DNA of 64,000 nt from Hymenobacter psoromatis (GCA_001596155.1 CP014771.1:1488001-1552000), one strand, 5' to 3'. Numbered from the stretch's first letter, positions 24,925-34,449 are shown. Program-made: numbers and translations. Notes: a model not told the origin generated them from the sequence alone.

Positions 24925-25185
24925 ACAGAGTATAAGCTGGTTGAACATTGACCGCCCGACTGGGGGTAGGACGGTTGCGAGCGCCGTTATACGGAATGAG
25001 GCTCGGCGCGAACGTGAATTTTCAGTAAAGGCCCCGCGTTGGGCAAGTGCGAACTCGTCTTTCGGGGCCGGTATATTTTTTGTTATCAGGCAGTTGGCGC
25101 AAACGATTACAATCGCAAAGAATACTCATCCTCAGCTTGTTGAACTTCTCCGGGAGCCTGGCGCGCGCCGCGCGCGGGCGAGTGG

Positions 25186-25193
25186 TAATTTTG
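25186..25193 (+). promoter_or_regulatory. Candidate -7 box for sbcD
   Basis: TAATTTTG fits TAnnTTTG and ends 19 bp before the sbcD ATG, giving a very short leader. No clear -33 element is seen. Confidence 0.4.
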
Positions 25194-25212
25194 CGGCTTC
25201 CTTTCCGATTCT

Positions 25213-26475
25213 ATGCGCGTACTGCACACCGCCGACTGGCACCTGGGCCAGCATTTTCTCACCGGCCACGAACGCCTGACCGAGCAGCGCGCCTTTCTCG
25301 ACTGGCTGCTGACTACGGTGCAGGCCGAGGGGGTAGGGGCGCTGGTGCTGGCCGGCGACGTGTTCGACACTACTACCCCCTCGCATGCGGCCCAAGAGCT
25401 ATACTACGATTTTTTAGTGCGGATGCAGGGCACCGGCTGCCGCGACATCGTGGTGGTGGGCGGCAACCACGACTCCCCCACCCTGCTCAACGCCAGCCGA
25501 CGGCTGCTGCGGGCGCTGCGCATCCACGTGATTGGGGGCGTGCCCGCCGACCCGGCCGAGCAGATTATCACGCTGGCCGGCCCCGATGGCCGCGCCGGGC
25601 TGGTGGTGTGCGCCGTGCCCTTTTTGCGCGACCGCGACCTGCGCCTGGCCGTGGCCGGCGAAACGCCCGACGAGCGCCAACTGCGCGTGCGCGACAGCAT
25701 CGCGGGCCACTATAAGCTACTGAGCGAGCACGACTTAGTGCGCGGCCTGCGCGAGCAGGACGTGCCGGTGCTGGCCACCGGCCACCTCTATGCGGCCGGC
25801 GGCGAGGCCCGCGAGGGGGCCGAGCGCGACGTGCACATCGGTGGACTGGGCGTGATAGCCGCCGAGCACTTCCCGGCCGCCTTCGACTACGTGGCGCTGG
25901 GCCATTTGCACCGGCCGCAAGTCGTGGGCGGGCAGGCGCGCATCCGCTACTCGGGCTCGCCGGTGCCGCTCTCCTTCACCGAGGCCGACGACAAGCAGCA
26001 GGTGCTGCTGCTGGACTTCGCGGGCGCGGGGCCGCCCGTTATCACGGCGCTGGCCGTGCCGGTGGCGCGCCGCTTGCAGCGCTTTCATGGCGAGCTGGAG
26101 GAGGTGGAAGCCGCAATTTTAGCTTTTGATAACGAAGCCTTTAGCCTGGTGGCCTGGGCCGACGTGCTGGTGCGCTCCGACGAGTCGCCCGCCGAGGTGC
26201 AGCGCCGCGTGCAGGCCGTGCTGAAGGAGCGCAGCGCCCACGTGCTGGCCCCGCGCGGCGCGCGCCACCAGCGCCTCACTGACGCGCCCGGCCTGGCGGC
26301 CGAGGCTGCCGCGCCCATCGAGCACCTGCACGAATTGACGGTGGAGGAGGTTTTTGGCCGCCGCGTGGCGGGCCTACCCCCCGAGCGGGCGGCGGCCCTC
26401 ACGGCCACCTTCCAAGAGCTGCGCCAGCTGCTGGCCGAGGCCGACCCGCAGGCCTGGGGTGGCGACGCAGCATAA
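25213..26475 (+). CDS. sbcD: Exonuclease subunit SbcD
   Basis: 420 residues, normal length. Metallophosphoesterase motifs: RVLHTADWHLGQ (Asp and His metal ligands), LVLAGDVFDT, IVVVGGNHDS, VLATGHLYAAGG and YVALGHLHRPQ. This is the nuclease half of the SbcCD (Mre11-Rad50-like) complex, which cuts DNA hairpins and palindromes and processes double-strand breaks. Its partner sbcC begins 1.1 kb downstream on the same strand, but two palindromic repeats and one small secreted-protein gene intervene. Confidence 0.95.
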   Translation: MRVLHTADWHLGQHFLTGHERLTEQRAFLDWLLTTVQAEGVGALVLAGDVFDTTTPSHAAQELYYDFLVRMQGTGCRDIVVVGGNHDSPTLLNASRRLLRALRIHVIGGVPADPAEQIITLAGPDGRAGLVVCAVPFLRDRDLRLAVAGETPDERQLRVRDSIAGHYKLLSEHDLVRGLREQDVPVLATGHLYAAGGEAREGAERDVHIGGLGVIAAEHFPAAFDYVALGHLHRPQVVGGQARIRYSGSPVPLSFTEADDKQQVLLLDFAGAGPPVITALAVPVARRLQRFHGELEEVEAAILAFDNEAFSLVAWADVLVRSDESPAEVQRRVQAVLKERSAHVLAPRGARHQRLTDAPGLAAEAAAPIEHLHELTVEEVFGRRVAGLPPERAAALTATFQELRQLLAEADPQAWGGDAA

Positions 26476-26497
26476 GTAGCTGTTCGGGAATTTATAA

Positions 26498-26600
26498 GAA
26501 CGTCATTCCGAGCTTGCCGACGAATCTCGCTCGCATAGTGGAACGAAGCCCGAACGGCCACGAGCGGGATTTCTCGGCAGGCCCGCAGTGACGCGCTTTT
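26498..26600. repeat. Imperfect palindromic repeat, GTCATTCCGAGCTTGCCGA family
   Basis: Left arm GAACGTCATTCCGAGCTTGC; the right arm (CTCGGCAGGCCCGCAGTGACG) is degraded. The GTCATTCCGAGCTTGCCGAGGAATCTCGC family also occurs at 34541-34756 and 58711-58834. Confidence 0.75.
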
Positions 26601-26678
26601 TCGCAACGCCCTGCGTGAGGACTGCAAATGCGGGGTTTTGGGTCACCAGACAGCTTATGCCAGATAATATTCTATTTT

Positions 26679-26809
26679 AGGACTTACGCAAATCGTCTGT
26701 CATTGCGAGCAAAGCGCGGCAATCGCACCAGAACGACACCCGCGCCAGTCGTTCTGGTGCTATTGCCGCGCTTCGCTCGCAATGACAGACGTATTTTGCA
26801 TAAGTCCTA
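26679..26809. repeat. Palindromic repeat with outer GGACTTACGCAAA arms
   Basis: Outer arms AGGACTTACGCAAATCGTC and complement enclose the GTCATTGCGAGC family palindrome. The extra outer arms are not present in other copies, so they may be a nested older palindrome or the insertion target. The remaining gap to 26940 is AT-rich and shows nothing else. Confidence 0.88.
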
Positions 26810-26940
26810 TATTTTTTATATATTCATCAGGAAATTAGTTGCGAAAATTGGGCGGAAGCAGAGTCCCACTTCGGGATGGGTATATCTTACCGAAGTTTTG
26901 TATTCTCCATTCATTTATAACGCTCAATCATTATTTTAAC

Positions 26941-27462
26941 ATGAAAAAATTGGCACTTTCCGTGGCCCTGGCGATTGGCCTGAGTGCGGTGCATCCGGCG
27001 CAGGCACAGGTGGGGCCACTGGTCAATTTACTTGGGGCGGGCCTGGGGCTGGGAACCCGCCTGGCGCTGCAACCCAAGCTAACGCCGGAGCAAAAAGCGG
27101 CTCAGCAAGCTGCCGCCGACAAAGAGGTTGCCGATAGCAAAGCAACCGAGCGCGTTGGCACGGCGGAACCCGCCGAGCTGGTGATGCATCGCACTCTGGC
27201 CGACAAGCTACCCAAGCAGGCTGCCGCCCAAATCACCGACCTCGAAACGCAGCTCGAACAATGCCACGCCGCCATGCTGGCCAGCCCCGCGGGCACCGTG
27301 TGCACGGCCGGGCAGCGGGCCGCCATCCAGACTGCGGTCATAAGCGTGGCCCGCGCCAAACCGGGCTTCAACCTATCGCCTTACCAGCAGGAAATGGCCT
27401 ATTACCTGGCCGAAGACGCGCGCCGCCAGCAGGCTACTACCCCCACTGCGCCCGCCAACTAG
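26941..27462 (+). CDS. Secreted hypothetical protein
   Basis: 173 residues from the ATG at 26941 (KKLALSVALAIGLSAVHPAQAQ signal). A glycine-rich segment (LLGAGLGLGTRLAL) precedes a charged helical region (LTPEQKAAQQAAADKEVADS). Then comes a C-terminal part with two Cys (QCHAAMLASPAGTVC) and LSPYQQEMAYYLAEDARR. It looks periplasmic. It lies between sbcD and sbcC but is unrelated to them by sequence. No family recognised. Confidence 0.65.
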   Translation: MKKLALSVALAIGLSAVHPAQAQVGPLVNLLGAGLGLGTRLALQPKLTPEQKAAQQAAADKEVADSKATERVGTAEPAELVMHRTLADKLPKQAAAQITDLETQLEQCHAAMLASPAGTVCTAGQRAAIQTAVISVARAKPGFNLSPYQQEMAYYLAEDARRQQATTPTAPAN

Positions 27463-27600
27463 CGCGCCCGGCCTCCGCCCTACCCCCGCCCGCCTCCGCC
27501 AACTGCGCGGGGGCGAGCGTACTTTTAGGTACCGGCTTTGGCCGGGGAATTCACTAAAACGAAAGCTACAGGCTACCCGCTAAAAGCTAACAGCTAGGAA

Positions 27601-30600
27601 ATGAAGATTATCAGCCTGCGCTTTGCCAACCTCAACTCGCTGCCGGGTCCTTACCTGATTCGCTTCGACGCGGCGCCGCTGGCCGACACGGGCTTGTTTG
27701 CCATTACGGGGCCGACGGGCGCGGGCAAAAGCACGCTGCTCGATGCCATCGCGGTGGGCCTGTATGGCCGGGTGCCGCGCCACGACCGCCAGGTGGGCGA
27801 GATGGTGAGCCGCCACGCCGACGACGCTTTTTCGGAAGTGGAGTTTGAAGTGCATGAAACCAACCCCGACACCGGCCTGACCTGCCGGGTGCGCTACCGC
27901 TCGCGCTGGGAAATCAAGCGCAAGACGCGGGGCAAGGACAAAGGCGGCCTCAACCAGGACGCGATGACGCTGGCGCTGAGCGCTTCCGGCCAGACGTTTT
28001 TGAGTGGCAAGGTGGCGGTGCCCGACAAGGTAAGTGAGCTTTCGGGGCTCGATTTTGGGCAGTTTGAGCAGGCCGTTTTGCTGAGCCAGGGCAAATTCGC
28101 ACGCTTCCTGCACGCGCCGGAGCCCGAGCGCAGCGCCCTGCTCGAAAAGATGACCAACGTGGGCATCTACTCGCGGCTGTCGGTGGCGGCGTTTGAGAAA
28201 GCTAAGGCCGAAAAGCAGGCGACCGAGCTGCTGGCCGCCCGCCTCGACGCGACCCGCCTGCTGCCTGACGAAGAGCGCGCGGCCCTCGAAACTCAGCTCG
28301 ACGCCCTGCACCAGCAGGCCGAAGACCACCACCTGGAGCAGCAGGAGCTGACCGTGGGTCTGACTTGGCGCACCATCCTGGACCAGCTCGATAAGCAGCT
28401 GCGCGACACGACCCGCGAGGTGGAAAGCCTGCGGCTGGCCGAAAGTACTTTGCAGCCCGAATTCGTGCGGCTGGCCGGCCACGAGCGCGCCAATGCCCAA
28501 GAGCTTGCTACCCCCCTCGCCCTAGCCGAAGTGGCCCGGCAAACCCTGGAGCGCGGCACCGGGCAGCTAACCCGGTTAGCGGATGACCTGCCCCACCTGA
28601 CGGCCGCCGCCGAGACCGCCGCCACGGCCTCAGACGCCGCCGCTGACGCCCACCTCACCGCTCAAACCAAGGAAAACGACCGGCGCCCGATTCTGGAAAG
28701 CGCCCGCGACCAGGACGCGGCCCTGGTTATCACGCGCCAGGAGCTGAGTAAAAAGCAGACGGCCCACGCCCAAAATTTCGGCGCGCACCAGCGGGCGCAG
28801 GCGGCCTGGGATGACCAGGCACGCGCGCTGCAAGGGCTGGCCGACCAGCAGACCACGCTGGATAGCTGGCTCATTGACCACAGCCACGAAATTGACCTGA
28901 AAAGCCAGCTCAACGAGCTAGGCCGAGAAATTATCGACTTGCAAGGAGCCCAGCGCGAGGTGGCGACCCGTGAGGCGCGCCGGGGAGAATTACTTAAAAA
29001 TCAACGCCTTGCGGCCGCCGACTTTAGCCGCCAGCAGCAGCTCGAAACCGAGGCCAGCGCCCGCCAGCAAGCTATTAAGGACGAGGGCCAGCCCTGCCGC
29101 ACCGAGCGCGACGCGCTACTGCGCGACACTACCCCCGCCAATCTGGCCCAGCGCGCCGACGACCTCACCGCCCACTTGCAAGGCCTGCAACAGCTGCTGC
29201 CCAAGGCCGAAGCGGCCCACGAGCGGCAGGCGCGGGCGGCGGACTTAGCTGCTCACATCCAGGCAGAAGCGCCGTCCCTGACCACGGCCACTACTGCCGT
29301 GGGCCACCTCGAAACCCGGCGTACCGATGGGCAGGAGCTGCTGGAAAGCTACCGGCGCGAGCTGCGCGCCCAGCAGGCCCTGGCCGACCTCAACGCCCAC
29401 CGCCAGCACTTGCAAGCGGGCCAGCCGTGCCCGCTGTGCGGCGCGCTGGAACACGCATTTGCCGCCGATTTTGCCCCCGATGCCGACGCGCAGGAGCTGC
29501 GCGTGATGCGGCAGCAAAAAGCCCTGGCTAACCTCGAAGAGGAGCTGCGCGCCGCCGCCCAGGACCTCACGCGCCGCCAGACCGAGCAGCAGCAGCGCCA
29601 GCAGCAGCAGCAAGAAGCGCTTGATGCCGCCGACGCGGCCCGCCGCCAGGCCCAGGAGCTGGCCGCCGCCCTGGCCCCTACCCCCCCCGCGCCGGCCGAC
29701 CCGGCCGCCGTGCGCGCGCTGCTCCTTGATGCGGCCCAGGCCCAAAATACGGCCGTAACTGACCGCCGCCGGCTCGCCGAGCTGGATGAGAAGCTGGCCG
29801 TTTTGCGCGAAAAATATTTGGCTGCTGGCAAGGAAGCTACCGATGCGCAGGGCGAAATGCGCCTGCTAACCCAGCGCCAGGACACCACCGCGCAGGAGCT
29901 GCGCCAGCTGGCCGCCGACCTGGAGCACGAGCGCGAACAGGCCGAAATCTACCAAAGCACTATTCGGGAAATCTTGCGGCCTCACCAGCTGGCGCTGCCC
30001 GCCCGGCCGCCCTACGACGGCGTGCTGGCCACGCTGGCCGAACGCGCGGCCACCTACGAAGCGCGCCGCGCGGCGCTGGCCGAAGGGCGCGATAAGCTGC
30101 TGGAAAGCCGCGTGCAGCACAAAGCCAAGGGCGAAGAATTGCAAAACCGGCAGCAACAGCTGGCGGCCGATAAAGACTTGCTCGACGCCGAGCAGTTGGC
30201 CCTGGACGAGCAGCAGGCCGCCCGCCTGGCCCACTACGCCGGCTCCGACCCCGCCGCCGAAACCGAGCAGCTGCGCCGCCTCACCCAGCAGCTGGCCGAA
30301 GCCGAGCGGCTCGCCCAGGCCCACCACGCCCAGCAGCGGCAGGCGCTGGCTATCGGGCAGAGCGCCCACGCGGCGCTGCAAGACCAGCTGACCACCGACC
30401 GCACGGCGCACGATGAGCGCCAGACCGAGCTGGCCGCCGCCCTGGCCGCCGCCGGCTTTGCCACCGCCGCCGAGGCGCGGGCGCTGCTGCTACCCCCCGC
30501 CGAGGCCGAGCGCCTGCACCAGCGCCGCCAGGAGCACCTTACGGCAACTGCGGCCGCCGACCGCCGCCTGGCCGACCTCACCGCCGAGCAGCAGCACCAC

Positions 30601-31338
30601 GCCGAGGCCGGCCTTACCCCCCTCCGCGCGGCCGAGCTCACGGCCCAGCTCACCACGCTCTCCAATGCCGACGATATTTTGCAGCAGAAATTGGGAGCCG
30701 TCAGCAACCAGCTGGTGCAGGATGATAGTGCCCGCCAGCAGCTGGCCGAAGGCCTGCGCGAGCTGCAAGCGCGCCGGCAGGAAGAGCAGCGCTGGCAGGA
30801 CCTGGCCGAGCAAATTGGCTCGGCCAAGGGCGATAAGTTTAGCCGCTTTGCGCAGGGCCTGACGCTCAGCCACCTGGCCCGCCTGGCCAACCTGCGCCTG
30901 CGCCAGCTCACCAACCGCTATTCCATTCTGAAAACCCCGAACCAGGACCTGGAGCTGCAAATAATCGACCACGACCAAGCCGACAGCAAGCGCCCAATGG
31001 CCTCGCTTTCGGGTGGCGAAAGCTTCCTGGTTAGCCTGGCGCTGGCGCTGGGCCTGAGCGAATTAGCCGGCTACAAGGCGCGCATCGAATCCTTGTTTAT
31101 CGACGAGGGCTTCGGCACGCTTGACCCCGACTCGCTCAACACGGCCCTCGACGCCCTGGAACGCCTTCAGCATTCGGGCAAGATGATTGGCATCATCTCG
31201 CACGTGGCCGACCTCAAGGAGCGCATCGGCACCCAGATTCGGGTGCAGCCCGGTGCCGGCGGCAACAGCACCGTGCGCGTGGTGGACGTAGTAGGCACCG
31301 AAACCAGCTGCGAGGTGAGCCGTGAAGTGGTGAAATAG
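27601..31338 (+). CDS. sbcC: Exonuclease subunit SbcC
   Basis: 1245 residues, a Rad50/SMC-type ATPase. Walker A GPTGAGKST at residues 37-45, the Q-loop region FEQAVLLSQGKFARFL, and two very long coiled-coil arms rich in Glu/Ala/Leu/Gln/Arg. Zinc hook QPCPLCG has its Cys pair at ~610/613. The ABC signature SLSGGESFLVSLALALGLS and Walker B SLFIDEGFGTLD are near the C-terminus. With SbcD it opens and cuts hairpins in an ATP-dependent way. Coiled-coil loops contain several CTACCCCC words encoding Pro-containing breaks (TPLAL, PTPPAPAD), unusual inside helices. Confidence 0.95.
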   Translation: MKIISLRFANLNSLPGPYLIRFDAAPLADTGLFAITGPTGAGKSTLLDAIAVGLYGRVPRHDRQVGEMVSRHADDAFSEVEFEVHETNPDTGLTCRVRYRSRWEIKRKTRGKDKGGLNQDAMTLALSASGQTFLSGKVAVPDKVSELSGLDFGQFEQAVLLSQGKFARFLHAPEPERSALLEKMTNVGIYSRLSVAAFEKAKAEKQATELLAARLDATRLLPDEERAALETQLDALHQQAEDHHLEQQELTVGLTWRTILDQLDKQLRDTTREVESLRLAESTLQPEFVRLAGHERANAQELATPLALAEVARQTLERGTGQLTRLADDLPHLTAAAETAATASDAAADAHLTAQTKENDRRPILESARDQDAALVITRQELSKKQTAHAQNFGAHQRAQAAWDDQARALQGLADQQTTLDSWLIDHSHEIDLKSQLNELGREIIDLQGAQREVATREARRGELLKNQRLAAADFSRQQQLETEASARQQAIKDEGQPCRTERDALLRDTTPANLAQRADDLTAHLQGLQQLLPKAEAAHERQARAADLAAHIQAEAPSLTTATTAVGHLETRRTDGQELLESYRRELRAQQALADLNAHRQHLQAGQPCPLCGALEHAFAADFAPDADAQELRVMRQQKALANLEEELRAAAQDLTRRQTEQQQRQQQQQEALDAADAARRQAQELAAALAPTPPAPADPAAVRALLLDAAQAQNTAVTDRRRLAELDEKLAVLREKYLAAGKEATDAQGEMRLLTQRQDTTAQELRQLAADLEHEREQAEIYQSTIREILRPHQLALPARPPYDGVLATLAERAATYEARRAALAEGRDKLLESRVQHKAKGEELQNRQQQLAADKDLLDAEQLALDEQQAARLAHYAGSDPAAETEQLRRLTQQLAEAERLAQAHHAQQRQALAIGQSAHAALQDQLTTDRTAHDERQTELAAALAAAGFATAAEARALLLPPAEAERLHQRRQEHLTATAAADRRLADLTAEQQHHAEAGLTPLRAAELTAQLTTLSNADDILQQKLGAVSNQLVQDDSARQQLAEGLRELQARRQEEQRWQDLAEQIGSAKGDKFSRFAQGLTLSHLARLANLRLRQLTNRYSILKTPNQDLELQIIDHDQADSKRPMASLSGGESFLVSLALALGLSELAGYKARIESLFIDEGFGTLDPDSLNTALDALERLQHSGKMIGIISHVADLKERIGTQIRVQPGAGGNSTVRVVDVVGTETSCEVSREVVK

Positions 31339-31349
31339 TGACTAAACGA

Positions 31350-31612
31350 CTATGGACTGTAAGTCCATAGGTTTGAAAGCGAATGGAATTCGGCGGTTTC
31401 GGCTAAAGCCGACTGAAAGAAGCCACTGAAAGTGGGTCGCTTTAGAATAAAATTCTGCTGGCTAAACGCTGGCGTCGGTCATTGAGCAAATAGCAATAAC
31501 TAACTGACAATCAAAAATTAAACAGCCTTGCCTGAACAAGACCGGCAAAAGTGAGTAGCAACTAAAGTCTTGCCCTAAAGGGCATAGCTTTAACTAGCGT
31601 ACTTGAAAAGTA
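31350..31612. other. Gap with a series of short hairpins
   Basis: About 260 bp, lower in GC than the surroundings, containing at least four small perfect hairpins: CTATGGAC/GTCCATAG (31350 area), TCGGC/GCCGA, CCACT/AGTGG and TGCCC/GGGCA (about 31571-31584), each with a tiny A-rich loop. No reading frame of note. It could be a structured RNA, a decayed element end, or a cluster of tiny palindromes. I cannot assign a family. Confidence 0.45.
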
Positions 31613-31614
31613 AA

Positions 31615-31713
31615 AGGAACGTCATGCTGAGCTTGCCGAAGCATCTCGCGTGGGGTAGTAAATCAATCGTTCAACGATGCGGTAGAGATGCTTCCTTCGT
31701 CAGCATAACGTTC
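31615..31713. repeat. Degraded palindromic repeat, GAACGTCATGCTGAGC family
   Basis: AAGGAACGTCATGCTGAGCT on the left; the right arm (GATGCTTCCTTCGTCAGCATAACGTTCCTT) has several mismatches and a deletion. Same family as 703-790. Confidence 0.75.
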
Positions 31714-31722
31714 CTTCATCGC

Positions 31723-32814
31723 TCACTGCTCATTACTCACCGCCCGCACCTCGGCCCAAGTCCAGTATTTTTTGAGCTGAACGCCGGCGTAGCCTTTTGC
31801 CAAAAAGGCCACCACTTCCGCTTCTACTACCCCCGGTGCCAGGCTGGAAGCGTAGATGGGCCGGCCGTCGGGGTCGGCGTAGCGCTCGGCTTTGGAGAGG
31901 CGGCGGCCGGCCAGGCGCAGTAGCGGGCCGGTATCGGTGAGCGGGTCGGCAGCCCAGCGGTAGTTGCTCGTTTCCAACTCGTTGAGACGGTTAGCGAGCG
32001 CGGGCAGGGGTAGGCGCGGCAGCGTGGGCCGGCTAGCCAGGTCAATCCAGGTGGTGTATTTGCATTCCACTTCGTAGCGCTGGCCATCGTATAAACTCAG
32101 CACCCAGTCGAGGCCCGCCGTGGGGCCAAATAAGGCGTAATACGGCACCGGCTCGGGCGTGCGAACGACCACCAGGCCAATTTCGGGGTAGTTGGTGCGC
32201 TGCGTGAGCGGGCTTTGCAGCGCGGCCACGGCGGTTTTCACCCGCTCATATTCGGGCTGCCAGGCGGCGCGGCCGGCTTCCGGGTTCAGCAGGATTTCCG
32301 CGAAGCGCGGCAGAAACCAGGCAAATTTTTCGGCCGAGGCTTCATCTTCGCGCCGCCGCCGGGCGGGCGCGCCAAAGGGCTCGTAGAAGCGCATTTTCTC
32401 CTCCGCGCTCAGCCAGCAGGCCAGCTGCAGGGCGTGGTCGGCCAGCGGGTGTTGCCAGTCGATTTCACGAAAATCGCCCAGCGTGGCCACCAGGCGCAGC
32501 ATTTCTTCCTGGGCCAGCGCCAGCTCGGGGTTTAGCAGCGCCCACACGCCCACGAAGCCGTCAATATCGAAGTGGTTGGCCGTGACGGCCTGCGCTGCCA
32601 GGCCCGGCGTGGCGGGTGCGCGCAGGGCGCGCAGGCACGAGCCGGCGCTGGTATCGTCGCGCAGAACGAGGGGGGTAGGGGCCGCGCGCCAGTGCGCCAG
32701 CGTGAGGGCCGCGCCTAGCCCGGTGCTGTCCACCACTATCGTGGGCTGCCGCCGCAACTGCCCAAACGGCACGAAATACCGCTCCGGTTGGTTATTTAAC
32801 ACGCTTTCAATCAT
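31723..32814 (-). CDS. Conserved hypothetical protein (possibly DUF6687-like)
   Basis: 363 residues, no signal peptide or membrane helix. N-terminus ERYFVPFGQLRRQPTIVVDS, then a region NHFDIDGFVGVWALLNPELA that recalls DHH-type phosphoesterase wording but lacks a DHH triad. C-terminal part: WVLSLYDGQRYEVECKYTTW and ELETSNYRWAADPLTDTGPL. I recall a similar Bacteroidota family of unknown function (DUF6687) but cannot verify it. The 3' end lies against the AT-rich CTCATTACTCACC repeat. Confidence 0.6.
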   Translation of the reverse strand: MIESVLNNQPERYFVPFGQLRRQPTIVVDSTGLGAALTLAHWRAAPTPLVLRDDTSAGSCLRALRAPATPGLAAQAVTANHFDIDGFVGVWALLNPELALAQEEMLRLVATLGDFREIDWQHPLADHALQLACWLSAEEKMRFYEPFGAPARRRREDEASAEKFAWFLPRFAEILLNPEAGRAAWQPEYERVKTAVAALQSPLTQRTNYPEIGLVVVRTPEPVPYYALFGPTAGLDWVLSLYDGQRYEVECKYTTWIDLASRPTLPRLPLPALANRLNELETSNYRWAADPLTDTGPLLRLAGRRLSKAERYADPDGRPIYASSLAPGVVEAEVVAFLAKGYAGVQLKKYWTWAEVRAVSNEQ

Positions 32815-32864
32815 TGTTTTACGACTTTTTTTACACTTAAGCAGTTGTTATTAGTCACTCGTCA

Positions 32865-33203
32865 TTACTCCCTGCCGCCCCGCCGGTTACAGATTTTCTC
32901 CACTTTGTTTTTACGAATCCAGCCGAGGTAGCCTTGCAGGGCTTCGGCGGCGCGCAGAGCCTCCACGGTGGGATATTGGCGCGCCAGCTCGCGGTTGCTT
33001 AAAAAACGGTGGACGCTGCTGTGGCAGGGCTGGCACAGCTCGACGGTGGCGCCGTAGCGCCCGCCCTCTTCGCGAGGCACCAGGTGGTGGCGGGTGGTGT
33101 GTTGCACCGTGCGCTGGCACAGGCTGCAACTGGTAGCAGCTGCCGGGCAGGCGCGGGCAGTAGCTTCGGCGTCAGCCTGCTGGCGTTGTTGACGACAGCG
33201 CAT
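32865..33203 (-). CDS. Small HNH-type nuclease domain protein
   Basis: 112 residues. The core has the zinc-binding and catalytic pattern of HNH endonucleases: CSLCQR, then TRHHLVPREEGGRYG (the HH pair), then VELCQPCHSSVHRFLSNREL. The two CxxC pairs would hold a zinc ion and the HH/H residues the catalytic metal. A short basic C-terminus follows (WIRKNKVEKICNRRGG). There is no toxin, restriction or phage neighbour, so it is a stand-alone HNH protein of unknown substrate. The start is uncertain in the Ala/Gln-rich first 20 residues. Confidence 0.75.
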   Translation of the reverse strand: MRCRQQRQQADAEATARACPAAATSCSLCQRTVQHTTRHHLVPREEGGRYGATVELCQPCHSSVHRFLSNRELARQYPTVEALRAAEALQGYLGWIRKNKVEKICNRRGGRE

Positions 33204-33390
33204 TATTTAGGATAAAACGAATGATAAATAAACCTATTGCGTAGCTATTGGGAGTACTTAAAATAATTTTTTATTGCTAAAATTTGCGCGCTTGCAAGCA
33301 GCATCCTTATCTTGACCCCCGTTTACCAACATTTAAGTACCAGCAAATCAATTTCATCATTTATTCTTTCAAAATTATAATTTTTTTACG

Positions 33391-33840
33391 ATGGCCTTGT
33401 TTTTTACTCCGTTCCCTATCCCCACTTGGCTGCGGCCGCTCGCCGGGGGCACTTTGTTAGTAGCACTTTCGCTGGCGGCCCCCACGGCCAAGGCCCAAAC
33501 CTGGATGGTATCGACTACCCCCTACATCAAGCTTGGGGTGCTCGACAAGTATAATGCGTTGGGCGGCTACACGGCCGTATTCATTGTAACCAGCGAGCGC
33601 ACCGGGCAGGATTTTATGCTTACCAAGCAAGTGCCCAAGGGCGAGAGTGGCCTCGACATCCTGTTTCCGACCGAGCCCAGCGACCCCGAATATTTCAAAA
33701 ATCTGCAGGGCCTGTCCGCGCAGCCCGCGCCGGGCCGCTACACCTGGGAGTGCCGCGTAAATGGCAAAAAGGCCGTGAGTGGCCACTTCACTTTCCCGGA
33801 AGTGGGCAACGACGTGACGGTAATTGGCAAGAAGGAGTAA
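33391..33840 (+). CDS. Secreted hypothetical protein
   Basis: 149 residues with an N-terminal export signal (LAGGTLLVALSLAAPTAKAQ). The mature part is beta-rich with GYTAVFIVTSERTGQDFMLT, GLDILFPTEPSDPEYF and PGRYTWECRVNGKKAVSGHF, a pattern like an Ig-fold domain ending FPEVGNDVTVIG. The 187-bp gap upstream (33204-33390) is AT-rich, with no frame or strong repeat. Function unknown. Confidence 0.65.
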   Translation: MALFFTPFPIPTWLRPLAGGTLLVALSLAAPTAKAQTWMVSTTPYIKLGVLDKYNALGGYTAVFIVTSERTGQDFMLTKQVPKGESGLDILFPTEPSDPEYFKNLQGLSAQPAPGRYTWECRVNGKKAVSGHFTFPEVGNDVTVIGKKE

Positions 33841-33855
33841 TGCCGCTTGGGGCCG

Positions 33856-34449
33856 CTACTCCCGCACGACACGCATAAAGGGCACGTCATCGGGCAAGGG
33901 GCCCAGCAGGTCGGCCAGGGCTTGCAGGAAGCGTCCGGCGGTGTCGGGCCGGCCTGCGGGCGGGCCGGCGGCGTGGTGGCGGTGGTGCTCGCCGCGTAGC
34001 TCGCCGAGCACGGTGGGCGTGCCGGCTTCGTCGGGGCTGCGGCCCAGGGTGGCTTCGAGCAAAAAATAGCGTGGCACCGCGTCATCGGGCTCGGCGTCGG
34101 GGTCGTCGTCTTCCTCATCCTCGTCGGGAATGCGCGAGTGGTCGTTGGGGTCCAGCTCGGCTTGCTCGTACACGATGGCGACGAGGTGCGCCTCACCGGT
34201 GGCCTGCGGCGACGGCAATTGGAGCAGGGCGGTGGCCCGCCCGGCCACCCGGTGCCAGCTCAGGTGCAGGCCGCGCGGCGGCACGCGCTCGCGGGGGGGT
34301 AGGCTTTCGGCGGCTTTGTCCCAGATGTAGAGCAGCAGCTCGCGGGCCAGCAGCGGGTCGGTTAGCTCGCGGCGCACGGCGGCCGGGCGGCGCCATACCA
34401 GCTGGGGCAGCATCGTGCAAGCAAAATGGTATGGGTGCGGACGAGCCAT
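33856..34449 (-). CDS. Hypothetical protein with acidic loop
   Basis: 197 residues, no signal peptide. Features: LVWRRPAAVRRELTDPLLARELLLYIWDKAAESLP helical N-terminus, a strongly acidic segment (IPDEDEEDDDPDAEPDD, about residues 105-121), and a His/Ala/Pro-rich loop (RGEHHRHHAAGPP). Ends with LLGPLPDDVPFMRVVRE. Not recognised. Convergent with 33391, 15 bp apart. Confidence 0.55.
   Translation of the reverse strand: MARPHPYHFACTMLPQLVWRRPAAVRRELTDPLLARELLLYIWDKAAESLPPRERVPPRGLHLSWHRVAGRATALLQLPSPQATGEAHLVAIVYEQAELDPNDHSRIPDEDEEDDDPDAEPDDAVPRYFLLEATLGRSPDEAGTPTVLGELRGEHHRHHAAGPPAGRPDTAGRFLQALADLLGPLPDDVPFMRVVRE

Noticed and set aside
31723..32814. DHH phosphoesterase assignment from NHFDIDGF
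   Set aside because: No DHH triad or other metal-binding motifs follow; only one similar stretch is present.
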